In this document: positions 10,345 to 20,000 of the stretch, one piece after another
Layout of the letters: each line of letters starts with the position of its first letter
Position numbering within the stretch: position 1 is the first letter of the stretch
From: Trichoderma breve
Taxonomy: Eukaryota > Ascomycota > Sordariomycetes > Hypocreales > Hypocreaceae
Assembly: GCF_028502605.1 (NCBI RefSeq)
Contig: NC_079233.1
Span: 5,084,001 to 5,148,000 of the forward strand
Direction of reading: 5' to 3'
DNA: 64,000 nucleotides
Made by a program: the position numbers and the translations under genes
The notes under the pieces: model-generated
Database searches by the model: none
What the model was told of the DNA's origin: nothing
The model's input: only the letters and a program-made list of their open reading frames with translations

Positions 10345-10443
10345 GGTTAATGGGAAAACTAGAAGAGTAGGATCACATATGGCGCATTTGCAGGGAGTTT
10401 GGCTATCTTTTTCGAGCACAAGGAATACCCAATAGACAGCGTT

Positions 10444-11701
10444 TCAAGTTTGTATTTCTTTGGACGCCTTGCCAGGCTGACCCGGCTTGCCCGACAGTAT
10501 CCAGGGCCGTCTATCCCAAAATTCATCCTTGATGATGTCCAAGTGTTCCACCACCACTTTCGCCTTGGCCCTGCGCTTCTTGTCCTTTTCGGCTTGTGAT
10601 TTTGATTGTACTGCCGGCTCCGCAAGGGCATCTGCTGCGGCGGCGGCATTGTGACTACTGGGCTCGGCCAATTCGTACTGCATGCAAATGTCAGCCTTCA
10701 ATACACCGGTTTCCATCAGTAAGGAGCCTCACATCTCTGAACACAATGCTTCCTTTCTTGAAGATTTCCGGTTCGTTGTTGTAATTAATTTTGAACCGAG
10801 AAAACAGTATTTCGTTTTTGTCCGCAGCCAACGTGCCCTGGAAACCCAGTTAGTATATCAGTACAATATGGACAGAGGATACGAACTGCAAGTGTTTTTT
10901 CTGCCTCCTTGTTGTCGAGGCCTCCTAGCTGTATCAGCTTCCAAAAGGCTGTGTTGTACAAATTATTTATGTGGCCTTCTATGTCAGTAAAAAATATTTC
11001 GTGTTGACTATTGGGATCCTTACAATCAGCTTGCCGCCAACTCATGTAATCGCGAAGATTCTGCACTGTCGGGTAACAGACTGCTCGACCGTCAAAGGTT
11101 GGGAGAGGGAATGAGAGGGGAGTGTCTGGAAAATAAGTCGGCCACAAGTAGACGTAATTCGCTGTAAATGTAGAGACAATTGTGGTGACCAGTTTGCTGA
11201 AGTTTCGTCAGTCTACGTCGAATGTAGGGTAAGCCGGGATTCTAGCTGCGCACCTCGCTCTCCTCTCAAAGAGGTTGCTGGACTTGTGAAATACAAAACT
11301 GTGAAGCGTTAGACTGTATAATATGGCTGAGATATTTGAGTCATCAAAACATATTACCTATACTCGTCGCTTACTCCGTAGGCAATAGTGATCTCAGGGA
11401 TATCAGTCACCACAGCCTTAGCCGCCGCATTCATAAGATCAAGAGCCCTCCGGTCATTTGGCTTTTCGAATTCATATTTGGCACACATCCTTGGATAAAA
11501 ATGTTAGATACTATGGAAATAGTCCCGTTTCATCTGTGTCATTACTTGGTAAATCCTCTGCCATCTATGCGTACTACAATCCATGTATTGGGCAAGAGGG
11601 AGTCTGGCTGCTCGAAATTTCGAACATATTCAAACCTAGACCATCATTTAGCATGTGACAACGTAACCCAGAGTGAATTCATCGTACTTGGAGTTCGCCA
11701 T
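10444..11701 (-). CDS. THG1: tRNA(His) guanylyltransferase, 293 aa
   Basis: Eight exons can be joined in frame: 11701-11688, 11635-11546, 11489-11358, 11298-11254, 11196-11024, 10975-10887, 10837-10733 and 10677-10444 (882 nt). The product starts [16 protein letters not shown] and contains [75 protein letters not shown] and [15 protein letters not shown], all hallmarks of Thg1. Asp in RIDGRGF and Asp-Glu in SDEYS are the metal-binding positions. Thg1 adds the 3'-5' G(-1) to tRNA-His, needed for histidylation. The first exon is only 14 nt. The short Ala-rich insertion before the [12 protein letters not shown] tail is likely lineage-specific. It shares a 312-bp divergent promoter with SWD1. Confidence 0.96.
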
Positions 11702-12013
11702 TCCGAAATCCGGCGAAAGCTGCTTGAGCTTTTGTAAAAGAAAAGGTTTGTACTCATTTGAGCGTAAACAGAGATACCGAATACTTGTGCGTCATGCTAG
11801 CGGCACATCCCCGCGGTGGAGCATTTTCAGGTCCCTCAATTCCGCGTTAGGCTCACGCCTTGTCGTGAAATATTAGATTCACCCCTCGCGTGGCGCTTTC
11901 TTTTCATCAGCCTTGCAGCTTCGCATTCGTGCTTTGAGCTCGCAGCCTTCTCGCGTCTCCTCGACCATGTTGCTCTGCTTCTCTCCAATAGCCCCAGCCC
12001 TGTTACCGCAACG
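11702..12013. promoter_or_regulatory. Divergent THG1/SWD1 promoter
   Basis: 312 bp between the two start codons. It must carry both 5' UTRs and both promoters. No TATA box is evident. The SWD1-proximal part is rich in TCTCC/CTTC phrases. Confidence 0.5.
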
Positions 12014-13499
12014 ATGAATCTCCTACTTTCCGACGACTATCTCCTCCAGGACTATCCTGAGAGCATGACGAGCACGATCCGATCCGGCCATGCGACGATG
12101 CTGAGATTTAACCGCAAGGGCGACTACCTTGCTTCCGGCCGTGTGGATGGGACCGTTGTTGTGTGGGATCTGGAGACAATGGGTGTTGCTCTGAAAATGA
12201 GAGGGCACAACAAGAGCATCACATTCCTAAGCTGGTCGAAATGCGGGCGGTATCTACTATCGACGTGCCAAGGCTGGAAGGCCATACTCTGGGATCTGGA
12301 GACTGGGCAGCGACATCGTGAGGTGCGCTTTCGGGCTCCAGCTTACATGGCAGAGCTTCATCCTGAGAACCAGTATGTGCATCTTGCATCCTGCATTGCA
12401 AACAGCGCCATTGCCCCATTTACTCACCCCCTCACCTAGTAATCTTTTCGTCGCGTCTCTATTCGAAGAGCAGCCACTCCTAGTCGACATCTCCGAGCCA
12501 GTAGACGTTAAGCGCGTTCTCCCGTCAGCACCGAGGCGGTCAAACACTGACAGCGATCTTGCCCTCAAAGAAAAGCAAGCAAAAGAAGATGCAAAGCAGA
12601 TGACGACGTCTGCAATATGGACAGCGACCGGCGACCACATAATCGCAGGAACGAGCAAGGGCAAATTGAATATTATCGATGCCAAGACGCTCGAAGTCAT
12701 ATACACAGAAAAAATATGCACAGGTGTCATCACCACCATGCGAATAACAGGCTCTGGCCGAGACCTCCTAGTAAATTCACAAGATCGAATCATCCGGACA
12801 TTTCGAATACCAAATCTTTCGGTGGAAGATCTCGACCCGGATACAATACAGTTGCCACTCGAACATAAATTCCAAGATGTGGTTAACAAACTGTCCTGGA
12901 ACCATGTTACGTTTAGCGCAACGGGCGAATACGTGGCCGCGTCTACCTATAACAATCACGAGCTCTACGTTTGGGAGAGGAATCACGGTAGTTTGGTCTG
13001 CATGCTGAAAGACCCCAAGGAGGAGCAGGGTGTTATTGAGTGGCACCCTTCTCGCCCACTCCTGGCAGCGTGTGGATTGGAAACTGGCCGTATATACATA
13101 TGGTCCGTCATCAGTCCTCAAAAATGGTCAGCGCTGGCGCCAGACTTTGCTGAGGTGGAAGAAAACGTGGAATATATGGAGAGAGAGGATGAGTTCGATA
13201 TATATGCACAAGAGGAGATTCACAGGAGACGGCTTGACGCCGAGGACGAGGACGTGGATGTGCTGTCGGCTGATCATGCAAAAGAGGGGGATGATCTGGA
13301 GAATTTTCGCATGCCCATCTTATTCAACCTAGGCGAGAGTGATAGTGAAGACGAATTCGTGGCGGTTTCGACCGGAACTATGCGCCGAAGGAGTCCGGGA
13401 GAAAGCCAGGCTGATTTAAGCGCTGGAGCTGAATCTGCCGCCCCTGTGCGCAAGAAGGGAGGGGCTGGAGCGAGGGGAGGAAGAAATAAAAAGAAGTGA
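12014..13499 (+). CDS. SWD1: COMPASS subunit Swd1 (RbBP5-like), 472 aa
   Basis: Exons 12014-12372 and 12440-13499. The intron (GTATGT...CACCTAG, 67 nt) joins PEN-H-NLFVASLF in phase. The protein begins MNLLLSDDYLLQDYPES, then shows WD40 blades: GHATMLRFNRKGDYLASG with VVVWDL, GHNKSITFLSWS with AILWDL, then SAIWTATGDHIIAGTSKG, LLVNSQDRIIRTF, FSATGEYVAASTYNNHELYVW and IEWHPSRPLLAACG with IYIWSV. This order is that of Swd1/RbBP5, a WD40 subunit of the Set1/COMPASS histone H3K4 methyltransferase. The tail is acidic (EEIHRRRLDAEDEDVDVLS) and ends in a basic KKK. The start ATG follows CAACG; the upstream frame is open but unlike the family. Confidence 0.94.
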
Positions 13500-13844
13500 T
13501 TTGGAGACTTGATTGCATGGCGTTTTTACTTTTATACCTTGCTGGTGCCGGCAAACAAATGGGAAATAACAAATCATGGTGCTAGGCAGCGGTTACGATG
13601 GCATGAGATATAGAGTATCATATATTGGAGAAAGTATTGCAAGTTCATCGATATGCTTTTTGTATAAAATTACATCTTTAACAGCCCCTTTACCCTCAAC
13701 ACTTTCCACACCTTGATGGACAGCCAGCACCTCAGCCATTGCGTAAGGTTCAAGTGTCGGAACAGGATACGAAGGGAAACTATCCTTTCTTTCTCGCCTC
13801 ACTTTTAACTTGTATAACAGGTAGATACCCTGCTTCTATAGATA
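13500..13844. other. SWD1 3' flank
   Basis: Contains a 69-codon minus-strand frame (13802-13593, MRRERKDSFPSYPVP...) with reasonable composition but no recognised match. I leave it uncalled; it could be a small accessory remnant. Confidence 0.35.
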
Positions 13845-13935
13845 GGTATGCCACTCTAGATACTTTACTCTAATAGCCGCTACTATTGCTACATATTTCT
13901 ACATATTTCTACTATCTGCTGCTATGGCTACCCAG
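13845..13935 (+). repeat. CTA-rich degenerate tract
   Basis: Phrases such as TACTCTAATAGCCGCTACTATTGCTA and a near duplication of CATATTTCTA form about 90 bp. It lies 5' of the trypsin-like gene. Confidence 0.6.
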
Positions 13936-14027
13936 GTATGTTCCTCTACTTTCTGGTATTATCATCCAAACTTTATCCTGATCCACTATAGGCAAGCAAT
14001 GATGGTTTTCACACCAGTTTCATCAGC

Positions 14028-14035
14028 TATATAAG
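14028..14035 (+). promoter_or_regulatory. TATA box very close to the ATG
   Basis: TATATAAG ends six bases before the first ATG (14041) of the trypsin-like gene. If it sets the start site at the usual distance, transcripts would begin downstream of this ATG, and the next in-frame ATG (14116, context ACAATGC) would be used. Confidence 0.35.
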
Positions 14036-14040
14036 ACACG

Positions 14041-15753
14041 ATGGCACCCCAGAATTCCCACACAGCAGAGGCTCAACCAAATCTGGTATCTCAAACGAAC
14101 TATTCCAACATTACAATGCAGCAACTACTACCCCGGGGGCCTCCAACTGATGAAGAGCGCCAGCTCTACTACCAGGGGCTCCCTTCTTGCCCCAACCTCG
14201 TCGCACGATCAAGCACACATGATTGGGTAAATATATATAGTTTCGACCGTATTAGGTGTTGGTATTCCTATGCGGATCCTAATCTTTATGTACTTCGCCC
14301 GGTTGGAAGTTACCCGCATTTACATCGGCTGTGGAATAATGCATCGTCTTCGCTTAGGGTCCAGATTTTACGAGCTCTCAGCAGGGCCAACTGGACTTCC
14401 ATTGATATTCTACGTGTCTGTATCAATGGGCAAGACCCTATCACGCCCATGGTAGCTGTGGCCCCTGGGTCGCTAACCTGGATCGAGGGTTATGCTATCG
14501 CAAGGGAATGCAAATCTATTTTCGCAAGGTATGGTATCTTCTTGGACTGCGAGATACGTGAATCTGTGGTCACTTTCTGCACCGCGGATCAGCTCGAGAC
14601 AAGTTCTACCGCCGACGCCTCTGTCGACTCTTCTGCCGATTCTACAAACAAGACAAGCTCACCGAAACCTTTTCAGCTCTTTTCTGGACCCATGCCAGAA
14701 AACGACGACTGGATGTATGCACATACGTGGACAAACTTCTCTGACGTGCTTGGCACCACGATCGCCATGAAGGACAGGGATTCTCTTACAGGCACGAAAG
14801 GCCTGTACCTCTCTTTGTCGCCATCTTCTCCTGGAGCCGAGCCCAAAATCCTGGCTTTGACTTGCAGACACGTGGTGATTGATTCCAAAACAGAGGGCGG
14901 CTTGGAAACATACTGTCGCCCAGAGTCTGCTCCCTTCAAAGATGTCGTTCAAGTGGGCCAGCCGGATTATGAGTACATGGTCAAATCGTTAGAGCGCAGA
15001 ATATCAAGCTACCGCAAAGACTCTGAACACTTTAACGGCTGGCGCCCCTGCTCACCTTACGCGAAGAACGCCCTTTCTCTCCAAGATGCCATAACGCCAT
15101 TCAATGCCGCTTCCTCCAGGGTTTTTGGTCAGCTTTTATACGCGCCTGAGTTGAACACTACGGCAACCGAGGCCCAATGGTCAAGAGACTGGACATTGAT
15201 CGAACTACTTCCAGGATCCCACCAATCTCCTCTCAGTTTAATAAAGAACAAAGTGGATATTGGATCGGTTGTTGACTTTCTCACTGCGCTCTTTGGACGC
15301 AAACGAGTGGTCATGGATATGAAGGCGGAATACGGCTGCCAAACCATGCAAAGCACTGTCGTCCCAATCGACCAAATTTTCAAATCTGATTGCACCGCTG
15401 AGGATGAGTCAAGGATGGTGATAAAATATGGATTGAGGGGAACATTTACGCTGGGTCTTGGAAATACGTTGAAATCGATCGTTCGCCATCCAGAAACCCC
15501 AGGCGGCGTAAAGCGAGAGAGTGAAGCATGGGGCATAGTATCAGTTGTACCCGCTAGAGTGTGTCTTCAAGAGCCCTTCTCAATAGCAGGAGATTCTGGC
15601 GCCTGCGTTTGGGATATGGAGCGACGCCCTGCCGGTATGATCACGGCAGGCAGCGGTTCCTCCGAACAGGTGTACGACATTACATATGCGCAGCCGTTGG
15701 AGGGAATATTGGAGGACATGAAATCTTGTGGCTACGATGTGTCTCTGGTTTAA
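14041..15753 (+). CDS. Trypsin-like serine protease-fold accessory protein
   Basis: A single exon of 570 codons. The C-terminal 330 residues carry a trypsin-type triad in order: His277 in LALTCRHVVIDS, Asp383 in SRDWTLIELL and Ser519 in SIAGDSGACVW, followed by GMITAGSG as in the oxyanion/substrate strand. The residues needed for activity are therefore present. The N-terminal 180 residues (DWVNIYSFDRIRCWYSY... ILRVCINGQDP...) belong to no family I know. A Ser/Thr/Ala-rich linker (about 185-210) joins the halves. There is no signal peptide, so a cytosolic role is likely. CTA/TAG-rich tracts lie on both sides, as with other accessory genes here. M1 or M26 could be the start. The protease fold is well supported; substrate and pathway are unknown. 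Confidence 0.8.
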   Translation: MAPQNSHTAEAQPNLVSQTNYSNITMQQLLPRGPPTDEERQLYYQGLPSCPNLVARSSTHDWVNIYSFDRIRCWYSYADPNLYVLRPVGSYPHLHRLWNNASSSLRVQILRALSRANWTSIDILRVCINGQDPITPMVAVAPGSLTWIEGYAIARECKSIFARYGIFLDCEIRESVVTFCTADQLETSSTADASVDSSADSTNKTSSPKPFQLFSGPMPENDDWMYAHTWTNFSDVLGTTIAMKDRDSLTGTKGLYLSLSPSSPGAEPKILALTCRHVVIDSKTEGGLETYCRPESAPFKDVVQVGQPDYEYMVKSLERRISSYRKDSEHFNGWRPCSPYAKNALSLQDAITPFNAASSRVFGQLLYAPELNTTATEAQWSRDWTLIELLPGSHQSPLSLIKNKVDIGSVVDFLTALFGRKRVVMDMKAEYGCQTMQSTVVPIDQIFKSDCTAEDESRMVIKYGLRGTFTLGLGNTLKSIVRHPETPGGVKRESEAWGIVSVVPARVCLQEPFSIAGDSGACVWDMERRPAGMITAGSGSSEQVYDITYAQPLEGILEDMKSCGYDVSLV

Positions 15754-15824
15754 ATAGGGAGTGGCTATTTGGCATCTCAAGGACTGCGTTGAGTTTGGGC
15801 ATCGAAGTTGGATGTGAAAGAAGG

Positions 15825-15905
15825 CTCTTTATTTACTACTATCTATATGTAGTAAATACCCGTTTCCTCTAGTATTTGCTATTACAGCTATACTTCTCTC
15901 GTCTC
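15825..15905 (+). repeat. CTA-rich degenerate tract
   Basis: TTTACTACTATCTATATGTAG and further TA/CT phrases 3' of the trypsin-like gene, in sense orientation. It is the first arm of a pair with 16015-16105. Confidence 0.6.
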
Positions 15906-16014
15906 CGTTAGTATAGCTATATATTTCAAGTGTTTCTTTTTATAATTGAATTCGTCTAGTGCTCGGTATTATTTGCGACATGTGATGCCGCTGTATAGCA
16001 AAATTGGGATACTG

Positions 16015-16105
16015 AATACTACTACGGAGTAGAGAAGGTAGCGATAGTAGAAGATACTAGAAGAGAATAGCACTGGTAGCGGATACTAGAAGAGGATAGG
16101 CTGCA
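16015..16105 (-). repeat. TAG-rich tract, opposite orientation
   Basis: GTAGCGATAGTAGAAGATACTAG with a second similar unit (GTAGCGGATACTAGAAGAGG). Read on the minus strand it is the CTA tract. It forms an inverted pair with 15825-15905 around about 110 bp of ordinary sequence. Confidence 0.65.
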
Positions 16106-17024
16106 ACAGATGTAATGGCAGATACAGGTAGGTAGAAGAGTGGCGAAAGTGGCCGATGCTAGCTTGAAGAACCAGATGAACAAAATACTGAATGTCTTCA
16201 CTGCATCTCGCCGCGACACTTGCAATGATACGGCTCCCTTGACTAAACGTGAAGTAGTGAACCAGCATGTGAGGCTGATGTGAAACCAAGAGCCCGGGAG
16301 CTGAGTCACACCGGTAACATGCTAAAAGGAGCGTGCAGTGGCTTCAGGGAGTGTGATTAAGATTCGGTGCTGACAAAAACAGTGAGAATTTTTCTCCTGC
16401 GAATCCCAAGCAAATGGCGTGAATTTTATTGTCTTGCCACTCTCCTTTCCACAGTGCAGCGCAAAAGTGAACTTGATTTCTTGCGGCCTGAGGCATCGAC
16501 TGATGCGGGCGCAAGGAGGTGGTGGTCCCAACACGGCTTAGCGGCATCGAGGCACCAAGCGCCGCCTCACGTCCAGAACTTTCAGGCTTCTTCTGATCGT
16601 CTCGCCTTAACCACGACAAAACTCTGCTCACGGCTCAACTTCATCACCAAGCGTGTCGGGCATCGAGTCTGGCACCTGGAAACTCCCCGAAAACGACGAT
16701 ACGAGCCTCCGACCTGCGATTTACGTGTTCAAACGGCCCTAGAGCTGGTGGCGACGGGGGAGACCTGCCGTGAGGTTCTCCTGGGCCTGGTGGCCAGGAC
16801 TGGCGATCGAGAGGGCGCCATCTCTCAACAACGCACAACCGCTTCTGCCATCGATTCTTCGGTTTTCAGCGATAGGCACTTGTCACCTCTTGAAAATTCC
16901 AGTGTTTTTCTTCGCGCTTTGCACCTGTGCCGCGACTGCGAGGCGCGTGCTGCATCCGCCGCCCTCACCGATCCTTTTCGACTTCCGTGATTTGTTCAAT
17001 TGAAATCTCGCACCGACCGCGAAA
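16106..17024. promoter_or_regulatory. RPB1 upstream region and 5' UTR
   Basis: About 900 bp ahead of RPB1, including a GC-rich segment at 16480-16830 and the CTTCCG/TTTC-rich leader next to the ATG. A 207-codon open frame here (16367-16990) has no protein-like composition and is not called. Confidence 0.45.
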
Positions 17025-20000
17025 ATGGCGAACCTCTACTTCACCCACTCGAGCGCTCCGCTCAAGACGGTGCAGGAGATCCAATTTGGACTCATGTCTC
17101 CCGAGGAGATTAAAAGCATGAGCGTGGCACACATTCTGTACCCCGAAACGATGGAGGAAGGCGGCACGAAGCCGCGCGACGGTGGCCTCAACGACCCTCT
17201 TCTCGGCTCGATCGACCGACAGTTCAAGTGCAAGACCTGCACACAGGCTATGGGCGAGTGTCCTGGTCATTTTGGACACATTGAACTGGCAAAGCCCGTG
17301 TACCACCCTGGCTTCATCAAGAAAGTCAAGAAGATCCTGGAAATTGTCTGCCACAACTGTAGTAAAGTGCTGGCTGATGAAGTTGGTCTTCTCTTTTCCA
17401 TGAAGCCTTTGCCTCACTGGATGCTAACCTGAACTTTACCAGAGCGATCCTGAGTTTGTCGCAGCAATCAATACTCGAGATGCAAAGCTCCGCTTCAAGC
17501 GCGTATGGGCTGTCTGCAAGAAGAAGCGGAGATGTGAGAATGAGGACCGGACAGACAAGAACAAGGACGAAGAGTTTGCGCCTGGCATGAAGCCGACCCT
17601 CGTGGAAAGCCATGGCGGTTGTGGCAATGTGCAGCCTCAAGTGCGACAGGTTGCCCTTCAGTTGAAGGCCGCCTTTGAAGTGGCCCAAGAAGATGGCCCC
17701 AAGCGGAAAGAGACGGCTCCCATCACTCCCGAGATGGCCCATAGCATCCTTCGTCGTATTTCCGAGAGTGACCTGCGTAACATGGGTCTCAACTCGGATT
17801 ACGCTCGTCCGGAATGGATGATCATCACTGTTCTTCCCGTTCCCCCGCCCCCAGTCCGTCCTAGTATTTCTATGGACGGCACCGGTACTGGCATGCGAAA
17901 CGAAGACGACTTGACCTACAAGCTTGGTGATATCATTCGTGCTAACGGAAACGTCAAGCAAGCTATTCGCGAGGGCTCTCCGCAGCATATTGCGAGAGAT
18001 TTTGAGGAGCTGCTTCAATATCACGTTGCAACCTACATGGACAACGACATTGCGGGACAGCCTCGTGCCTTGCAAAAGAGTGGTCGCCCCGTCAAAGCCA
18101 TTCGTGCCCGTCTCAAGGGAAAGGAGGGTCGTCTGCGAGGCAACTTGATGGGAAAGCGTGTTGACTTTTCTGCTCGTACAGTCATCACGGGAGATGCTAA
18201 CCTGTCTCTGCACGAAGTCGGTGTTCCTCGCAGTATTGCCAGGACTCTGACTTATCCTGAGACAGTCACGCCTTACAACATTGGAAAATTGCATCAATTG
18301 GTCGAAAACGGTCCCAACGAGCATCCTGGAGCCAAGTACGTTATCAGATCCGACGGAACCCGTATCGACTTGCGACACCATAGACGCGCAGCTCAGATCT
18401 CCCTGGAGTATGGCTGGAAAGTTGAGCGTCATCTGATGGATGGTGACTACATCATCTTCAACCGACAGCCTTCGCTGCACAAGGAGTCCATGATGGGTCA
18501 TCGTGTTCGAGTTATGCCTTATTCTACTTTCCGACTCAACCTCTCGGTTACTTCTCCATACAACGCCGATTTCGATGGTGACGAGATGAATCTCCACGTT
18601 CCTCAGAGCGAAGAGACTCGTGCCGAAGTCAAGGAGCTGTGCTTGGTCCCTAACAATATCGTCTCACCCCAGAAGAACGGTCCTTTGATGGGTATTGTGC
18701 AGGACTCTCTTGCCGGCGCTTACAAGATTTGCCGACGTGACACCTTCCTCGACAAGAACCAAGTCATGAATCTCATGCTGTGGGTCCCCAACTGGGATGG
18801 TGTTATTCCGCAGCCCGCTATCCTAAAGCCGAGACCACGTTGGACTGGCAAGCAGATCATTAGCATGGTCATTCCCAAAGAGATCAGTCTACATGCCCCC
18901 GAAGACAAGTCAGATTCTCCTCTCAAGGATACTGGATTGCTTATTCAAGCTGGTGAGCTCATGTATGGTCTCATGAAGAAGAAGAACATTGGTTCCGCCT
19001 CAGGTGGTGTAATCCATCTCTGCTACAATGAGTTGGGACCAGAAGGTGCCATGGCGTTCCTTAATGGCGTTCAGCAAGTGGTTTCCTACTGGCTCCTACA
19101 AGAGGGCCACAGCATTGGTATTGGTGATACCATTCCGGACAAGCAGACAATCGAAAAGGTCCAGGTGCATATTGACACCCAAAAGGCAGAGGTCGCCAGG
19201 CTTACGGCAATGGCTACCGCCAACGAGCTGGAGGCGCTGCCTGGTATGAATGTCCGAGCTACTTTCGAGAACAAGGTTTCCATGGCTCTTAACATGGCTC
19301 GTGACCAGGCTGGTACTACGACGCAAAGGAGTTTGAAGGATTCAAACAACGCCGTCACCATGGCTGAGTCAGGTTCCAAGGGATCATCCATCAACATTTC
19401 TCAGATGACGGCGCTTGTCGGACAGCAGATTGTTGAAGGAAAGCGTATTCCATTCGGCTTCAAATACCGAACTCTCCCGCATTTCACCAAGGATGATTAC
19501 TCACCCGAAGCTCGTGGCTTCGTTGAGAATTCTTACCTCCGTGGTCTGACACCCTCCGAATTCTTCTTCCACGCCATGGCTGGTCGTGAAGGTCTCATTG
19601 ATACTGCCGTCAAGACAGCTGAGACTGGTTATATTCAGAGACGTTTGGTCAAAGCTCTGGAAGATCTCAACGCTCAATATGATGGAACGGTTCGCAACTC
19701 TCTTGGTGATATCATTCAGTTCCTGTATGGTGAAGACGGTCTTGATGCCATGTGCATTGAGAAGCAGAAGCTTGGCATTTTGAAGATGTCTGACGAGGCG
19801 TTCGAGAAGAAGTATCGACTTGATCTGGCCAATCCCCCTGATTGGTTCCGAAAGGACTACGAGTATGGCAACGAATTGACCGGCGACAAGGCTTCCATGG
19901 CTCTTCTTGACGAAGAGTGGGATGCACTTCTTGCCGATCGCCGTGAAGTGCGGCAGATCAATCGCTCCAAGATGGGCGAGGAGTCGATGCAGCTTCCTCT

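Noticed and set aside
16367..16990. 207-codon plus-strand frame before RPB1
   Set aside because: Composition is Arg/Ser/Thr-random, with no motif; it lies in the RPB1 promoter/5' UTR.
17326..18597. 423-codon minus-strand frame
   Set aside because: Antisense to the RPB1 coding exon; it reflects codon bias of RPB1 and has no family features.
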